DNA of 10,331 nucleotides, taken from Verrucomicrobiota bacterium (GTDB lineage Bacteria; Verrucomicrobiota; Verrucomicrobiia; Limisphaerales; AV2). The stretch covers positions 1 through 10,331 of the forward strand of contig QHOP01000319.1 of NCBI GenBank assembly GCA_003219345.1, written 5' to 3'. Of this stretch, positions 1 through 6,890 are shown in pieces. The notes below the pieces were generated by a model. That model was not told where the DNA came from, did not search any database, and saw only the letters and a program-made list of their open reading frames with translations. Numbering within the stretch: position 1 is the stretch's first letter; each line of letters opens with the position of its first letter. The translations under genes were made by a program, and so were the position numbers.

Positions 1-708
1 ACGATAGAGATATTCCTTCAAGTCCTGTGGCGAAAGCATCGTCTCCAATTCGGCGCGCTTTTGCAAATCCCATTCACGCATCAGAGTGAGGTCATCAGCA
101 TCGAGATCGCCCGTGAAGCGCCAGCGCTCCAACTCTTCCCCCAGGAAACGGTACCGCTCGTCCAATTCCCGGATTTGTCTCCGTTTCTCGACCGGGAGAA
201 ACGCCATCTGGTTGCCCCCCTCCGGCCAGCCCAACAGAGTGGTGGTCAAAGTTCCCCAGGATTCATTGAGCAGCGACTCCGAGGTCGAAATCATTTCGTT
301 GCGCAGCTCAGTCCGCTCGTGGTTCTGGTTCCGCCATTCCCGCTGGTCGCGATTTCGGGTGTAGTTCCACGAGCGCGCGGCGTCATCTTCCACCCCGAGC
401 CACTGGTTCCGGTACTCGCGGCACAAGCGGAAAGTGACAATGTCCCGAATGGTTTGTTCCGGACAGCCGATGGCCCGAAGCCTGGCAATGAACTCTGCCG
501 GCAAAGCGGCTTCGAGGGCATCCCAAGGGGTGGGCGGCTGCGGAGCCGCTGTTTGAGATCGCGAAATTCTCTGGAACGAATTCTTCAATGGCTCGCCCAC
601 TTCAGTGCGGAGCTGCCGCAGAATTGGCCGCGGGTGGGCGCTCCGCCGCCAGGCGAATCCAAGCAGGAGCACGTTGAGCAATAAACTGAATTGAAGAGCC
701 CGTTTCAT
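1..708 (-). CDS. Membrane-anchored helical protein, paralog of next gene (3' end off window)
   Basis: This frame is open from the ATG at 708-706 through the left edge, giving 236 visible codons with no stop, so the C-terminus lies outside the window. The protein starts MKRALQFSLLLNVLLLGFAW, a short basic N-terminus plus one hydrophobic segment (about residues 5-20), consistent with an N-terminal membrane anchor or uncleaved signal. After a Pro/Gln-rich linker comes GCPEQTIRDI at residues 81-90, then a charged, Arg/Glu-rich, probably helical region. The upstream neighbour has the same layout: hydrophobic N-terminus, GCPEQTIRDI, a FLP-x(3)-R segment, then an LSP-x(2)-L-x-E segment. The start codon overlaps the stop of that neighbour as ATGA, which points to translational coupling. 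I do not recognise a characterised family. The sequence supports a membrane-tethered helical protein and nothing about its biochemical role. The reading frame is certain; the function is unknown. Confidence 0.85.
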   Translation of the reverse strand, partial: MKRALQFSLLLNVLLLGFAWRRSAHPRPILRQLRTEVGEPLKNSFQRISRSQTAAPQPPTPWDALEAALPAEFIARLRAIGCPEQTIRDIVTFRLCREYRNQWLGVEDDAARSWNYTRNRDQREWRNQNHERTELRNEMISTSESLLNESWGTLTTTLLGWPEGGNQMAFLPVEKRRQIRELDERYRFLGEELERWRFTGDLDADDLTLMREWDLQKRAELETMLSPQDLKEYLYR

Positions 709-1931
709 GGCCGAATGTTCCCCCCGGTCGCGGCGAGAACGTTGCGGAGGTCGCGTCGAACACCGCGGGCAGCTTTTTCGCCGAGCAATGCGTCCAGGCG
801 CGTTTCGGCCTGCTCGCGCAGAGTCTGCACCTGACGTTTTCGTTCTTCTGCGGTAAGGCTGGAGTTATTTGCCGCCTGATCCGCGGCGGCGCGCGCGTCG
901 CGGGTGATCTGCCAGGCCTCGTCGGCGCGCTCCAACGGCAGTCCTTGCTCCTCCGCTGCGCTGCGGGCGTTGATGTAGAAAAGGTCCGTCACGCGCTGGA
1001 ACTCCTTCGCCCGTTCGTCGCCGAACAGCTTGCGGACTTCTTCGGTCGCTGCCGTGCGGTTTAAAAGGTCGGGTCCATAATCCCGATTCTTCGTGTTTTG
1101 ATCGCGGCGGTCGAGCAGCGTCTTGAATTCCTCCGGGGTACACTCGAAATATTGCAATTCGGTGCGAAGCATCCTTGCGCTCCAGGAGTTGCGCAGGCGG
1201 AATTCCTGCAACTGTTCCGGCGACAGCACGGGCTCAAGGATTTTCAACTTGTCGTCGAACAGCTCCTGCTCCGGGGTTTGGTTGGGATGGCTGCTGGCAA
1301 ATGTCGCTTCCTTCTCGTCGAAGCCAGCCTCATCCAGCGCCCGCAACGCCGCTTCGCGCGTGTCCGGCGGCAGAAAGAGAAGCTGCTGTTCGCTGCCGTG
1401 AACCTGCAGGTAGAGCGTATCAATCAACCCTTGTTGCTTGAGTGGGACACCAAGCAGTTCCTGGAACGTCCCGGATTTTTCCTTGTCCAGCGCCATCAGT
1501 TGTTTGAGTTGACTTGGGGTGGGCTGGTCGCGTTCGGGTTTTTGCCAGTATTCCCGTTTCGGCGGGTGCCAGACAGCCTGCGCGCGCGGAGCGTAAAGTT
1601 GGTTCAGGTCAGCGGCAATGATGTCCCGAATGGTCTGCTCCGGGCAACCGACCGCGCGCAGGTTGGCAATATACTGGCGATAATCGGCAGATTCGATCTG
1701 GCTCCAATGAAATGGAGGCGCGTTCGTACTTGTGGCCGACACCGGTGCGGACTTGATAGCAACATGCGTCGTGCTTCCAGTCGGGAAACGCGGGGATTTT
1801 TCCCCAGGCAGCGGCGACCGCGTGTTCGGCCTCGATAACCAGGAGGCCAGCGCCAGGTTCAAGACCAGCGACGCGCAAAAGAGCGATGCCCGATGGGTAA
1901 CGCTCGGAAAGGACTTTCCGGTCGAGTTCAT
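705..1931 (-). CDS. Membrane-anchored helical protein with GCPEQTIRDI motif, unknown function
   Basis: From the ATG at 1931 this encodes 408 aa. An in-frame GTG at 1982 would add 17 residues. I prefer 1931 because it puts a basic/polar tip directly before the hydrophobic segment (about residues 14-33, ASLFCASLVLNLALASWL). A Ser/Thr/Pro-rich linker leads to GCPEQTIRDI (residues 95-104), and the remainder is rich in Glu, Arg, Gln and Ala, predicted mostly helical and probably extracytoplasmic. The DNA coding the motif (about 1620-1649) is nearly identical to that at 439-468 in the downstream paralog. The later landmarks LLFLPPDTRE and LSPEQLQEF also have counterparts there (AFLPVEKRRQ and LSPQDLKEY). 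The stop overlaps the start of that paralog by ATGA, so the two are co-translated. No catalytic motif is apparent. I associate such proteins with Verrucomicrobiota, but no activity can be assigned. Confidence 0.85.
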   Translation of the reverse strand: MNSTGKSFPSVTHRASLFCASLVLNLALASWLSRPNTRSPLPGEKSPRFPTGSTTHVAIKSAPVSATSTNAPPFHWSQIESADYRQYIANLRAVGCPEQTIRDIIAADLNQLYAPRAQAVWHPPKREYWQKPERDQPTPSQLKQLMALDKEKSGTFQELLGVPLKQQGLIDTLYLQVHGSEQQLLFLPPDTREAALRALDEAGFDEKEATFASSHPNQTPEQELFDDKLKILEPVLSPEQLQEFRLRNSWSARMLRTELQYFECTPEEFKTLLDRRDQNTKNRDYGPDLLNRTAATEEVRKLFGDERAKEFQRVTDLFYINARSAAEEQGLPLERADEAWQITRDARAAADQAANNSSLTAEERKRQVQTLREQAETRLDALLGEKAARGVRRDLRNVLAATGGNIRP

Positions 1932-2022
1932 CTCTTCGATTTCGCAAACAAATATAGGACAATCCCTGCCCTGGATGATCACGGCAAACGAAGGCGGCTA
2001 CCTGCCCGCGTTCTTCGCCTGG

Positions 2023-2934
2023 CTAGAGTTTTTCCCAACCAACCCGCTCGTGGCCGAATCGGAAAATATCAGGGTGAGCGATCTCAGCGAGGATTTCCAG
2101 CGACTCAACCAAGCGAGGGCCGGGGCGATTGAAATACTGATTGCCATCGGTCAGGTAAATGCGCTGGCGTTTTGCGGCGCTTAGATTCTCCCAATCCGGT
2201 TTCGTTGTGAGCGCCGACATCTCTCGCCGCGTCCGCGCGAGGTTAAATCCGCACGGCATGATGACAATGACTTCCGGATCGCGTTCGCGCAAAGCCTCCC
2301 AGGTCAGCCACGGAGAATGTTGGCCCGGTTCGCCAAACTGATTCTGTCCGCCGGCGAGTTCGACCAGTTCCGGCATCCAGTTACCCGCGGCCATCAGCGG
2401 GTCAAGCCATTCGATACAGGCGACGGAAGGGCGATGCCCGACTGCGCGGGATTTTGAGGCGATAGCTGCGATACGCGCGCGCAGTTTGTTGACCAACTCC
2501 TGGCCGCTCTGGGCAACACCGAGTGCTTCGGCGACGCGAAGAATGTCACTCCAAACATCAGCGAGCGACGCCGGGGCGAGGGAAAGGACACTCGGTCTGG
2601 AGCCAATCCATTCGCTGACTGCTCGCTCCACCTCCGGCAAACTCACCGCGCAGACCTCACACTGCGACTGGGTGAGAATGATGTCGGGCTGCAATTCCTT
2701 CAGCTTCCCGGTGTCGATGCGATAAATCGAGAGCGCGTCCTCCAACAGTGACTTGACCTGGCGGTCGATTTCGCGACTGGCAGCGTGGACGTTCAGCTTC
2801 GCCGCGGTGCAAGCGGGCAGATGACAAATGGTCGGCGGGAAATCGCACTCGTGCGAGCGACCGACGAGCCGATCGGCCAGACCCAGTGCGCAGACAATTT
2901 CGGTGCAACCGGGCAGGAGCGAAACGATCCGCAT
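2023..2934 (-). CDS. Cobalamin-binding (BtuF-like) protein without signal peptide
   Basis: A 303-aa protein of the helical-backbone (TroA-like) substrate-binding superfamily. It opens MRIVSLLPGCTEIVCALGL and continues with LVGRSHECDFP, a signature I know from proteins annotated as cobalamin-binding or iron-complex/B12 binding proteins. A second landmark, TQSQCEVCAVS, is also typical of this subgroup. The C-terminal lobe has SPWLTWEALRERDPEVIVIM and ends with a family-like ESLEILAEIAHPDIF. There is no signal peptide or lipobox, so unlike E. coli BtuF this form is expected in the cytoplasm, and no BtuC/BtuD-like transporter genes are adjacent. An ATG at 2946 would add four residues (MPAH). I chose 2934 because the family normally begins at MRIVSLLP; neither start has a clear ribosome binding site. 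The stop (TAG) is at 2025-2023. The exact ligand (B12 or another corrinoid/metal chelate) is inferred from the family. Confidence 0.88.
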   Translation of the reverse strand: MRIVSLLPGCTEIVCALGLADRLVGRSHECDFPPTICHLPACTAAKLNVHAASREIDRQVKSLLEDALSIYRIDTGKLKELQPDIILTQSQCEVCAVSLPEVERAVSEWIGSRPSVLSLAPASLADVWSDILRVAEALGVAQSGQELVNKLRARIAAIASKSRAVGHRPSVACIEWLDPLMAAGNWMPELVELAGGQNQFGEPGQHSPWLTWEALRERDPEVIVIMPCGFNLARTRREMSALTTKPDWENLSAAKRQRIYLTDGNQYFNRPGPRLVESLEILAEIAHPDIFRFGHERVGWEKL

Positions 2935-2950
2935 GTGCGCAGGCATTGAA

Positions 2951-3046
2951 TCGTTGAAGGGTTGAACCGTTAAAAGAATGCCTCGCGAAATTGTCGTCAG
3001 CCGACTTTGTGTCGCCTCTGGATTTGCCGTGTTAACGATTTAACGA
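2951..3046. repeat. Inverted pair of 8-nt tandem repeats flanking a 56-bp core
   Basis: On the plus strand three contiguous 8-mers, TCGTTGAA, GGGTTGAA and CCGTTAAA, occupy 2951-2974. At 3031-3046 two contiguous 8-mers, GTTAACGA and TTTAACGA, are the inverse-complement version (minus strand reads TCGTTAAA then TCGTTAAC). The two arms could base-pair (for example CGTTAAA at 2968-2974 with TTTAACG at 3039-3045), with G-T wobbles for the rest. The element nearly fills the gap between hppA, which ends 10 bp to its right, and the BtuF-like gene. It looks like a small intergenic repeat family member, but only one copy lies in this window, so dispersal cannot be judged. There is no T-run typical of an intrinsic terminator. 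Confidence 0.5.
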
Positions 3047-3055
3047 ACTCAAGCC

Positions 3056-5557
3056 TCACTTCGGGTTCGCCGGCACTCTGGCTGCCCCATGAACATTGTG
3101 CGGGATGACCAGAACGTCTTCGGTGCCAGTTTTTTCCTCCGGGATCCGCATGGCGTAGAAGGAGCGATAGACGAAGATCAGCGCGATCACGAAGAAAAAC
3201 GCTCCGATACCGGTCTTCAGTACTTTGTCCGTCATGGTCACCGCGATTTCCGTGGCCAGCAGGCCGAACAATGTGGTGAACTTGATGACCGGGTTCATGG
3301 CCACGGACGAGGTGTCCTTGAATGGATCGCCTACGGTGTCGCCAACGACGGTCGCCGCGTGCAGGTCGGTGCCTTTCTGGCGGAGGTCCACTTCCACGAT
3401 TTTCTTGGCGTTATCCCAGGCGCCGCCGGCGTTGGCCATGAAGATGGCCTGGAACAGTCCGAAGAACGCGATGCCCACGAGGTAACCGATGAAGAAGTAA
3501 GGGTTGAAGAACGCCAGCGCGAGCGCCAGGCAGAAAATCACGATAAAGATGTTCCACATGCCCTTCTGCGCGTAGACGGTGCAGATGCGGACTACTTCCT
3601 TGCTGTCCTTCTCCGACGCGGTGGTGGCATCGAGTCTCATGTTCTCCTTGATATAGACCACGGCGCGATACGCGCCGGTCACGACTGCCTGGGTGGATGC
3701 GCCAGTGAACCAGTAAATCACCGAGCCGCCCATGAGCAGACCGAGAATGATCTCGGGCTGCACCAGGCTTAACTTGCCCACCACGCCGCCGAAGAGGTTT
3801 TCCAACAGCATGATGATGCCAAACACCATCGTAGTCGCGCCGACAACGGCCGTGCCGATGAGCACCGGCTTGGCGGTGGCTTTGAACGTGTTGCCCGATC
3901 CGTCGCCTTTCTCGAGTTGATACTTGGCGTTCTCGAAGTCCGGACTGAAGCCAAAATTCTCCCGCAGGTCTTCTCTGATGCCCTTGCGGCCTTCGATCTG
4001 GCTTAGTTCATAAACCGACTGGGCATTGTCCGTGACCGGGCCGTAGCTATCCACCGCGATGGTCACCGGCCCCATGCCCAGGAAGCCGAACGCAACCAGG
4101 CCGAACGCGAAGATCGGCGCGGCGAACTTAAACGCGTCGGGCATCAGGGCGACGACCGGCGAACCCTGGTAGGTGGCGAACAGGTAACTCACGAACATCA
4201 GCGAGAGAATGCAAAGACCCATCCAGAACGCGGAGAAGTTGCCGGCCACGAATCCCGACAGGATGTTCAACGAAGCGCCGCCGTGTTTGGAGCAGTTGGT
4301 GACTTCCCGAACGTGCCGCGAAGTCGTGCTGACGAACACCTTGGTGAACTCCGGAATCAACGCCCCCGCCACCGTGCCGCAGGAGATGATGGCAGAGAGC
4401 ACCCACCAGAGGGCCGGATCCATGCCCGCCTGTTTCGCCAGGAGGACGTAACTGGCCCCGAAAGTGATGAGAATGGAAACCGCCGACGTGATCCACACGA
4501 GGTGAGTCAATGGGGCTTCAAAATCGAAATCCTTCAGGTTTGCGTACTTGGCTTTACTGACTGCTTCGTTGACGAAGTAGGAAACCAGCGAAGTGACGAT
4601 CATCAACGCCCGCATGGTGAACAGCCAGATGATGAGCGTGGCGCAGGTGGCCGCGTCGGCGGCCAGTGCCAGAGCCAGGAACGCAATCAGCGCCACCCCG
4701 GTCACGCCGTAGGTCTCGAAGCCGTCCGCCGTCGGCCCCACGCTGTCGCCGGCATTGTCGCCGGTGCAGTCGGCGATCACGCCGGGGTTCTTCGGATCGT
4801 CTTCGGGGAGCTTGAAGACAATCTTCATCAGGTCGGAACCGATATCGGCGATTTTGGTGAAAATGCCGCCGCAGATGCGGAGCGCACTGGCGCCCAGCGA
4901 TTCGCCGATTGCGAAACCGATGAAGCAAGGGCCGACCAGTTCCCTGGGCAGGAAGACCAGGATGCAGATCATGAAGAACAACTCAACACAGACGAGGAGC
5001 AGACCCACGCTCATGCCCGAACGCAAAGGGATGCCAAGCGTGGCGAGCGCGTTGCCCTTGAGCGCGGAAAACGAGGTGCGGGAATTGGCCGTGGTGTTGA
5101 TGCGGATGCCGAACCAGGCGACGCCGTAGGAGCCGAGGATGCCCAGAATCGAAGCGAGCAGGATGACGAGGACATGGCCGAAGCTCTGACCCTCAAGCAC
5201 CTTGAAATAAAAGAAAATGCACGCCGCGATCAGCACCCAGAGAATGGCGAGGAACTTGCCTTGCTGAAACAGGTACGTCTTGCACGTTTCCCAGATGGTG
5301 TTGGAGACGTTGCCCATCGATTCATGCACCGGCAGCGCCTTGGTCTGCTTGTATTGCACCAGGCCAAAGATCGCGCCGGCCGCGCAAATCAGGATACCGA
5401 GATACATCAGCGTCAGGCCGCTCACGCCACCCAGGCCGCTAAATGTCACCGGCTCGAGGTCGGGGATTTTGATGTCCGCTTCGCTCCCCAGGAGAGGAGT
5501 GACGCCGCATCGGACAAGGATCAATAGCAGCGGAAACCAGGATTTACGCTTCAACAT
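3056..5557 (-). CDS. hppA: Membrane-bound ion-translocating pyrophosphatase
   Basis: This integral membrane enzyme hydrolyses pyrophosphate and couples it to cation export (H+ and/or Na+). Motifs by residue, counted from the ATG at 5557 (833 aa): GIFTKIADIGSDLMK about 231-245; PEDDPKNPGVIADCTGDNAG about 251-270, holding the Asp cluster that binds Mg-PPi; AVDSYGPVTDNA 501-512; NTFKA 556-560; NAGGAWDNAKK 709-719; and VVGDTVGDPFKD about 737-748. Many hydrophobic segments fit the 16-helix fold. In canonical enzymes, Lys at the NT-x-K-A position (here Lys559) marks K+-independent pyrophosphatases. The first cluster departs from the usual DVGADLVGK/DNVGDNVGD form, suggesting a divergent clade. I chose 5557 because AGAGA lies a few bases upstream and the resulting N-terminus, MLKRKSWFPLLLILV, resembles a signal peptide. 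The ATG at 5602 would add 15 residues. The protein is longer than most family members (about 650-800). It is probably monocistronic. The pumped ion is unresolved. Confidence 0.96.
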   Translation of the reverse strand: MLKRKSWFPLLLILVRCGVTPLLGSEADIKIPDLEPVTFSGLGGVSGLTLMYLGILICAAGAIFGLVQYKQTKALPVHESMGNVSNTIWETCKTYLFQQGKFLAILWVLIAACIFFYFKVLEGQSFGHVLVILLASILGILGSYGVAWFGIRINTTANSRTSFSALKGNALATLGIPLRSGMSVGLLLVCVELFFMICILVFLPRELVGPCFIGFAIGESLGASALRICGGIFTKIADIGSDLMKIVFKLPEDDPKNPGVIADCTGDNAGDSVGPTADGFETYGVTGVALIAFLALALAADAATCATLIIWLFTMRALMIVTSLVSYFVNEAVSKAKYANLKDFDFEAPLTHLVWITSAVSILITFGASYVLLAKQAGMDPALWWVLSAIISCGTVAGALIPEFTKVFVSTTSRHVREVTNCSKHGGASLNILSGFVAGNFSAFWMGLCILSLMFVSYLFATYQGSPVVALMPDAFKFAAPIFAFGLVAFGFLGMGPVTIAVDSYGPVTDNAQSVYELSQIEGRKGIREDLRENFGFSPDFENAKYQLEKGDGSGNTFKATAKPVLIGTAVVGATTMVFGIIMLLENLFGGVVGKLSLVQPEIILGLLMGGSVIYWFTGASTQAVVTGAYRAVVYIKENMRLDATTASEKDSKEVVRICTVYAQKGMWNIFIVIFCLALALAFFNPYFFIGYLVGIAFFGLFQAIFMANAGGAWDNAKKIVEVDLRQKGTDLHAATVVGDTVGDPFKDTSSVAMNPVIKFTTLFGLLATEIAVTMTDKVLKTGIGAFFFVIALIFVYRSFYAMRIPEEKTGTEDVLVIPHNVHGAARVPANPK

Positions 5558-5662
5558 AATTCTCTTTGCTTGTTGGAAACCGATTGCTTGGTTGTAAAAC
5601 ACCTAATCAGGCTGCGCCTTGCCAGTAACATTGAAAGACAGCGCGTGTGTCAAGCCCATTCC

Positions 5663-5705
5663 AACGAAAAGCCCGCAAAGGCGAAGCGCAGAGCGTTCGT
5701 TTTTT
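5663..5705 (+). other. Hairpin plus T-run in the crcB leader (possible attenuator)
   Basis: AACGAA at 5663-5668 pairs with TTCGTT at 5696-5701. The 27-nt interval between is GC-rich and can form small internal stems. A run of six T follows or overlaps (5700-5705), 45 bp upstream of the crcB ATG. This resembles a weak intrinsic terminator or attenuator in the crcB transcript. I looked for a fluoride riboswitch aptamer (conserved GAUGG and late UGAUG/CCUAC segments) across 5558-5750 and did not recognise one, so any regulatory role is speculative. The promoters of the divergent hppA and crcB must also lie in 5558-5750, but I see no convincing -35/-10 pair. Confidence 0.25.
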
Positions 5706-5750
5706 CTTTGGCGACAACGGGGGATTTGTTACAGCAAAAAGCGATTGAAG

Positions 5751-6140
5751 ATGGAATATCTTTGGATCGCTCTGGGCAGCGCCATCGGTGGGGTCACCCG
5801 CTACTGGCTGTCTGGCATCGTCGCCAATCGACTGGGTACAGTTTTTCCGTGGAACACGCTGGTCGTGAACATCACCGGGTCCTTTGTCATCGGGACGATT
5901 GCGGCCGTCGCCGGAGCCGAAGGGCGGGTTCATCCGAACCTGCGTCCGTTCGTAGTCCAGTTTTTGATGATGGGCATCTGCGGCGGTTATACCACGTTTT
6001 CCTCCTTTAGCTTGCAGACCTTGAATCTCGTGCAGGAAGGACAGTGGCTTTACGCCGGAACCAACATCGCGCTGTCGGTCGCGCTCTGTCTGTTGGCTGT
6101 CTGGCTGGGCTATGTCGTCGGCCAACTGATCAATCACTGA
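5751..6140 (+). CDS. crcB: Fluoride ion channel CrcB/Fluc
   Basis: A 129-aa inner-membrane protein of the CrcB/Fluc family, which forms dual-topology dimers that export F- down its electrochemical gradient. Family hallmarks are visible in order: GSAIGGVTRYWLS (residues 9-21) with the conserved Gly and Arg, PWNTLVVNITGSF (33-45) including the pore Asn40, and GICGGYTTFSSFS (75-87), the helix-break motif that holds the structural Na+ and the pore phenylalanines. Four hydrophobic segments fit the four-helix fold. The frame is open back to an ATG at 5619, but the family N-terminus begins at MEYLWIALGSAIGG, and the 44 upstream residues are polar and uncharacteristic. No strong Shine-Dalgarno is present (GAAG abuts the ATG). 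The stop is followed after one base by the DUF190 gene, so the two form an operon, a pairing often seen for crcB. Confidence 0.96.
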   Translation: MEYLWIALGSAIGGVTRYWLSGIVANRLGTVFPWNTLVVNITGSFVIGTIAAVAGAEGRVHPNLRPFVVQFLMMGICGGYTTFSSFSLQTLNLVQEGQWLYAGTNIALSVALCLLAVWLGYVVGQLINH

Positions 6141-6141
6141 G

Positions 6142-6492
6142 ATGAAAATTCCTGAAAGTGGAAAACTGCTCCGTATCTTCATCGGCGAAAGCGACCGTTG
6201 GCATCACCAGCCGCTTTACGAAGCGATTGTGTTGAAAGCGCGCGAACTCGGTCTGGCTGGCGCCACGGTGCTGCGTGGTCCAATGGGTTTTGGCGCCAAC
6301 AGTCACCTGCACACAGCGAAAATTTTGCGGCTTTCGGTGGACCTGCCGATGATCATCGAAATCGTCGATACCGAGGAGAAACTCAATCGCCTGCTGCCGC
6401 ATCTGGACATCATGGTGCTCGAAGGTTTGGTTACGCTCGAAGATGTGCAGGTGTTGAAGTATCGCGCCAATCAGAAGAAGCCTCAGGAATAG
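6142..6492 (+). CDS. DUF190 (COG1993) PII-like protein, crcB partner
   Basis: A small soluble protein of 116 aa. It begins with a SGKLLRIFIGESD strand and then PLYEAIVLKARELGLAGATV, the ferredoxin-like alpha/beta start of PII-like folds. The segment RGPMGFGANSHLHTAK (about residues 45-60) followed by LRLSVDLPMIIEIVD (63-77) is the diagnostic DUF190 block. It lacks the YRGSEY uridylylation segment found in the true PII downstream. DUF190 proteins commonly neighbour crcB, and a regulatory or ligand-sensing role in fluoride or ion homeostasis has been assumed; the biochemical function is not established. Only one base separates its ATG from the crcB stop, so it is co-transcribed and probably translationally coupled. 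Length is normal for the family. No terminator is evident directly after its stop. Confidence 0.92.
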   Translation: MKIPESGKLLRIFIGESDRWHHQPLYEAIVLKARELGLAGATVLRGPMGFGANSHLHTAKILRLSVDLPMIIEIVDTEEKLNRLLPHLDIMVLEGLVTLEDVQVLKYRANQKKPQE

Positions 6493-6501
6493 AATATTTG
6501 C

Positions 6502-6624
6502 CAAACATGTCCATTACCAACACCCCTCGCCCGCCTCATCAAATGATTGTCTGCGGAAGCAGGTGCCGTCGAAGGATGTTTGCCTGGCGCTGCTTGCATC
6601 AGGTTCAGCGCTGCGAGCCTTCGA
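6502..6624 (+). other. Possible structured RNA / leader element upstream of glnB
   Basis: Four complementary sets lie within 123 bp. TCGAAGG (6569-6575) pairs with CCTTCGA (6618-6624). Nested inside, GCGCTG (6587-6592) pairs with CAGCGC (6606-6611). CTGC-GGAA-GCAG (6551-6562) is a four-pair hairpin with a GNRA-type loop. CAAACAT (6502-6508) pairs with ATGTTTG (6576-6582), a pairing that would cross the outer stem, so it is either an alternative fold or a pseudoknot. The order CGGAAGCAGG then CGAAGG then a closing strand is loosely like the core of the cyanobacterial glnA (glutamine) riboswitch as I remember it, but key positions differ. Some 7-mer complements are expected by chance at this length, so this is a candidate only. 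Confidence 0.25.
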
Positions 6625-6839
6625 GGGAAAAATAAAACCGGGTCCTCCAGTCAGGGGATGACGAACTGAAATCTGTTGGGCAGTCAAAGAACATTCACAA
6701 ACAACCTGTGCCCGAAATCCGGTGCCTGATGCACGAGCAAGGAACCATTGCAGCCGCCCTTTGTCAAGCGAAGCATTTCGGAATTTTCCCTCCGCGCAAA
6801 AAGAGTGTGAAAAAAGAGCGATTGATTTTGAAATTCCTG

Positions 6840-6867
6840 TTTACAGACATCGAGTGGTTGTTAGTAT
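6840..6867 (+). promoter_or_regulatory. Candidate sigma70-type promoter for glnB
   Basis: TTTACA at 6840-6845 is one base from the TTGACA -35 consensus. It is followed after a 16-bp spacer by TAGTAT at 6862-6867, which keeps the key first T, second A and last T of a -10 box. Transcription would start near 6874 and leave a leader of only about 17 bases before the glnB ATG at 6891. No Shine-Dalgarno is visible there. The match is moderate, and if this promoter is the real one the structured segment at 6502-6624 would not be in the glnB transcript. Confidence 0.3.
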
Positions 6868-6890
6868 CGCCGCCTGGAACACAAGCGCGC

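Larger units (their letters stand above)
6493..6890 (+). other. 398-bp non-coding gap upstream of glnB
   Basis: No protein-coding gene is supported here. The glnB frame is open upstream to 6708, but those 61 codons encode an unconserved, Lys/Phe-rich stretch and PII proteins start at MKxIEAIIKPF. The left third holds several complementary segments (separate entry). In addition TGCATCAGG at 6595-6603, the apical loop of one predicted hairpin, is perfectly complementary to CCTGATGCA at 6725-6733. A possible sigma70-type promoter lies near the right end. I found no sigma54 promoter with correct GG/GC spacing; the closest string, near 6585-6598, is two bases too short. Confidence 0.6.

Noticed and set aside
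4283..5527. 414-codon open frame on the plus strand opposite hppA
   Set aside because: Its composition (Asp, Glu, Arg, Gln, His-rich) is that of an antisense shadow of a GC-rich membrane-protein gene; hppA on the other strand has full family motifs.
5558..5750. Fluoride riboswitch upstream of crcB
   Set aside because: The conserved 5' GAUGG and 3' UGAUG/CCUAC elements could not be found in order.
6583..6600. Sigma54 promoter-like string (TGGCGC...TTGCA) upstream of glnB
   Set aside because: The distance between the GG and GC elements is two bases shorter than the strict sigma54 spacing, and the string lies inside a predicted hairpin.
6530..6640. Small SRP RNA (4.5S-like) because of the GGAAGCAGG string
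   Set aside because: The invariant apical segment GGTCAGGTCCGGAAGGAAGCAG is absent on both strands.
6708..6890. 61-codon N-terminal extension of glnB
   Set aside because: PII proteins begin at MKxIEAIIKPF; the extension is unconserved in character and a plausible promoter lies within it.
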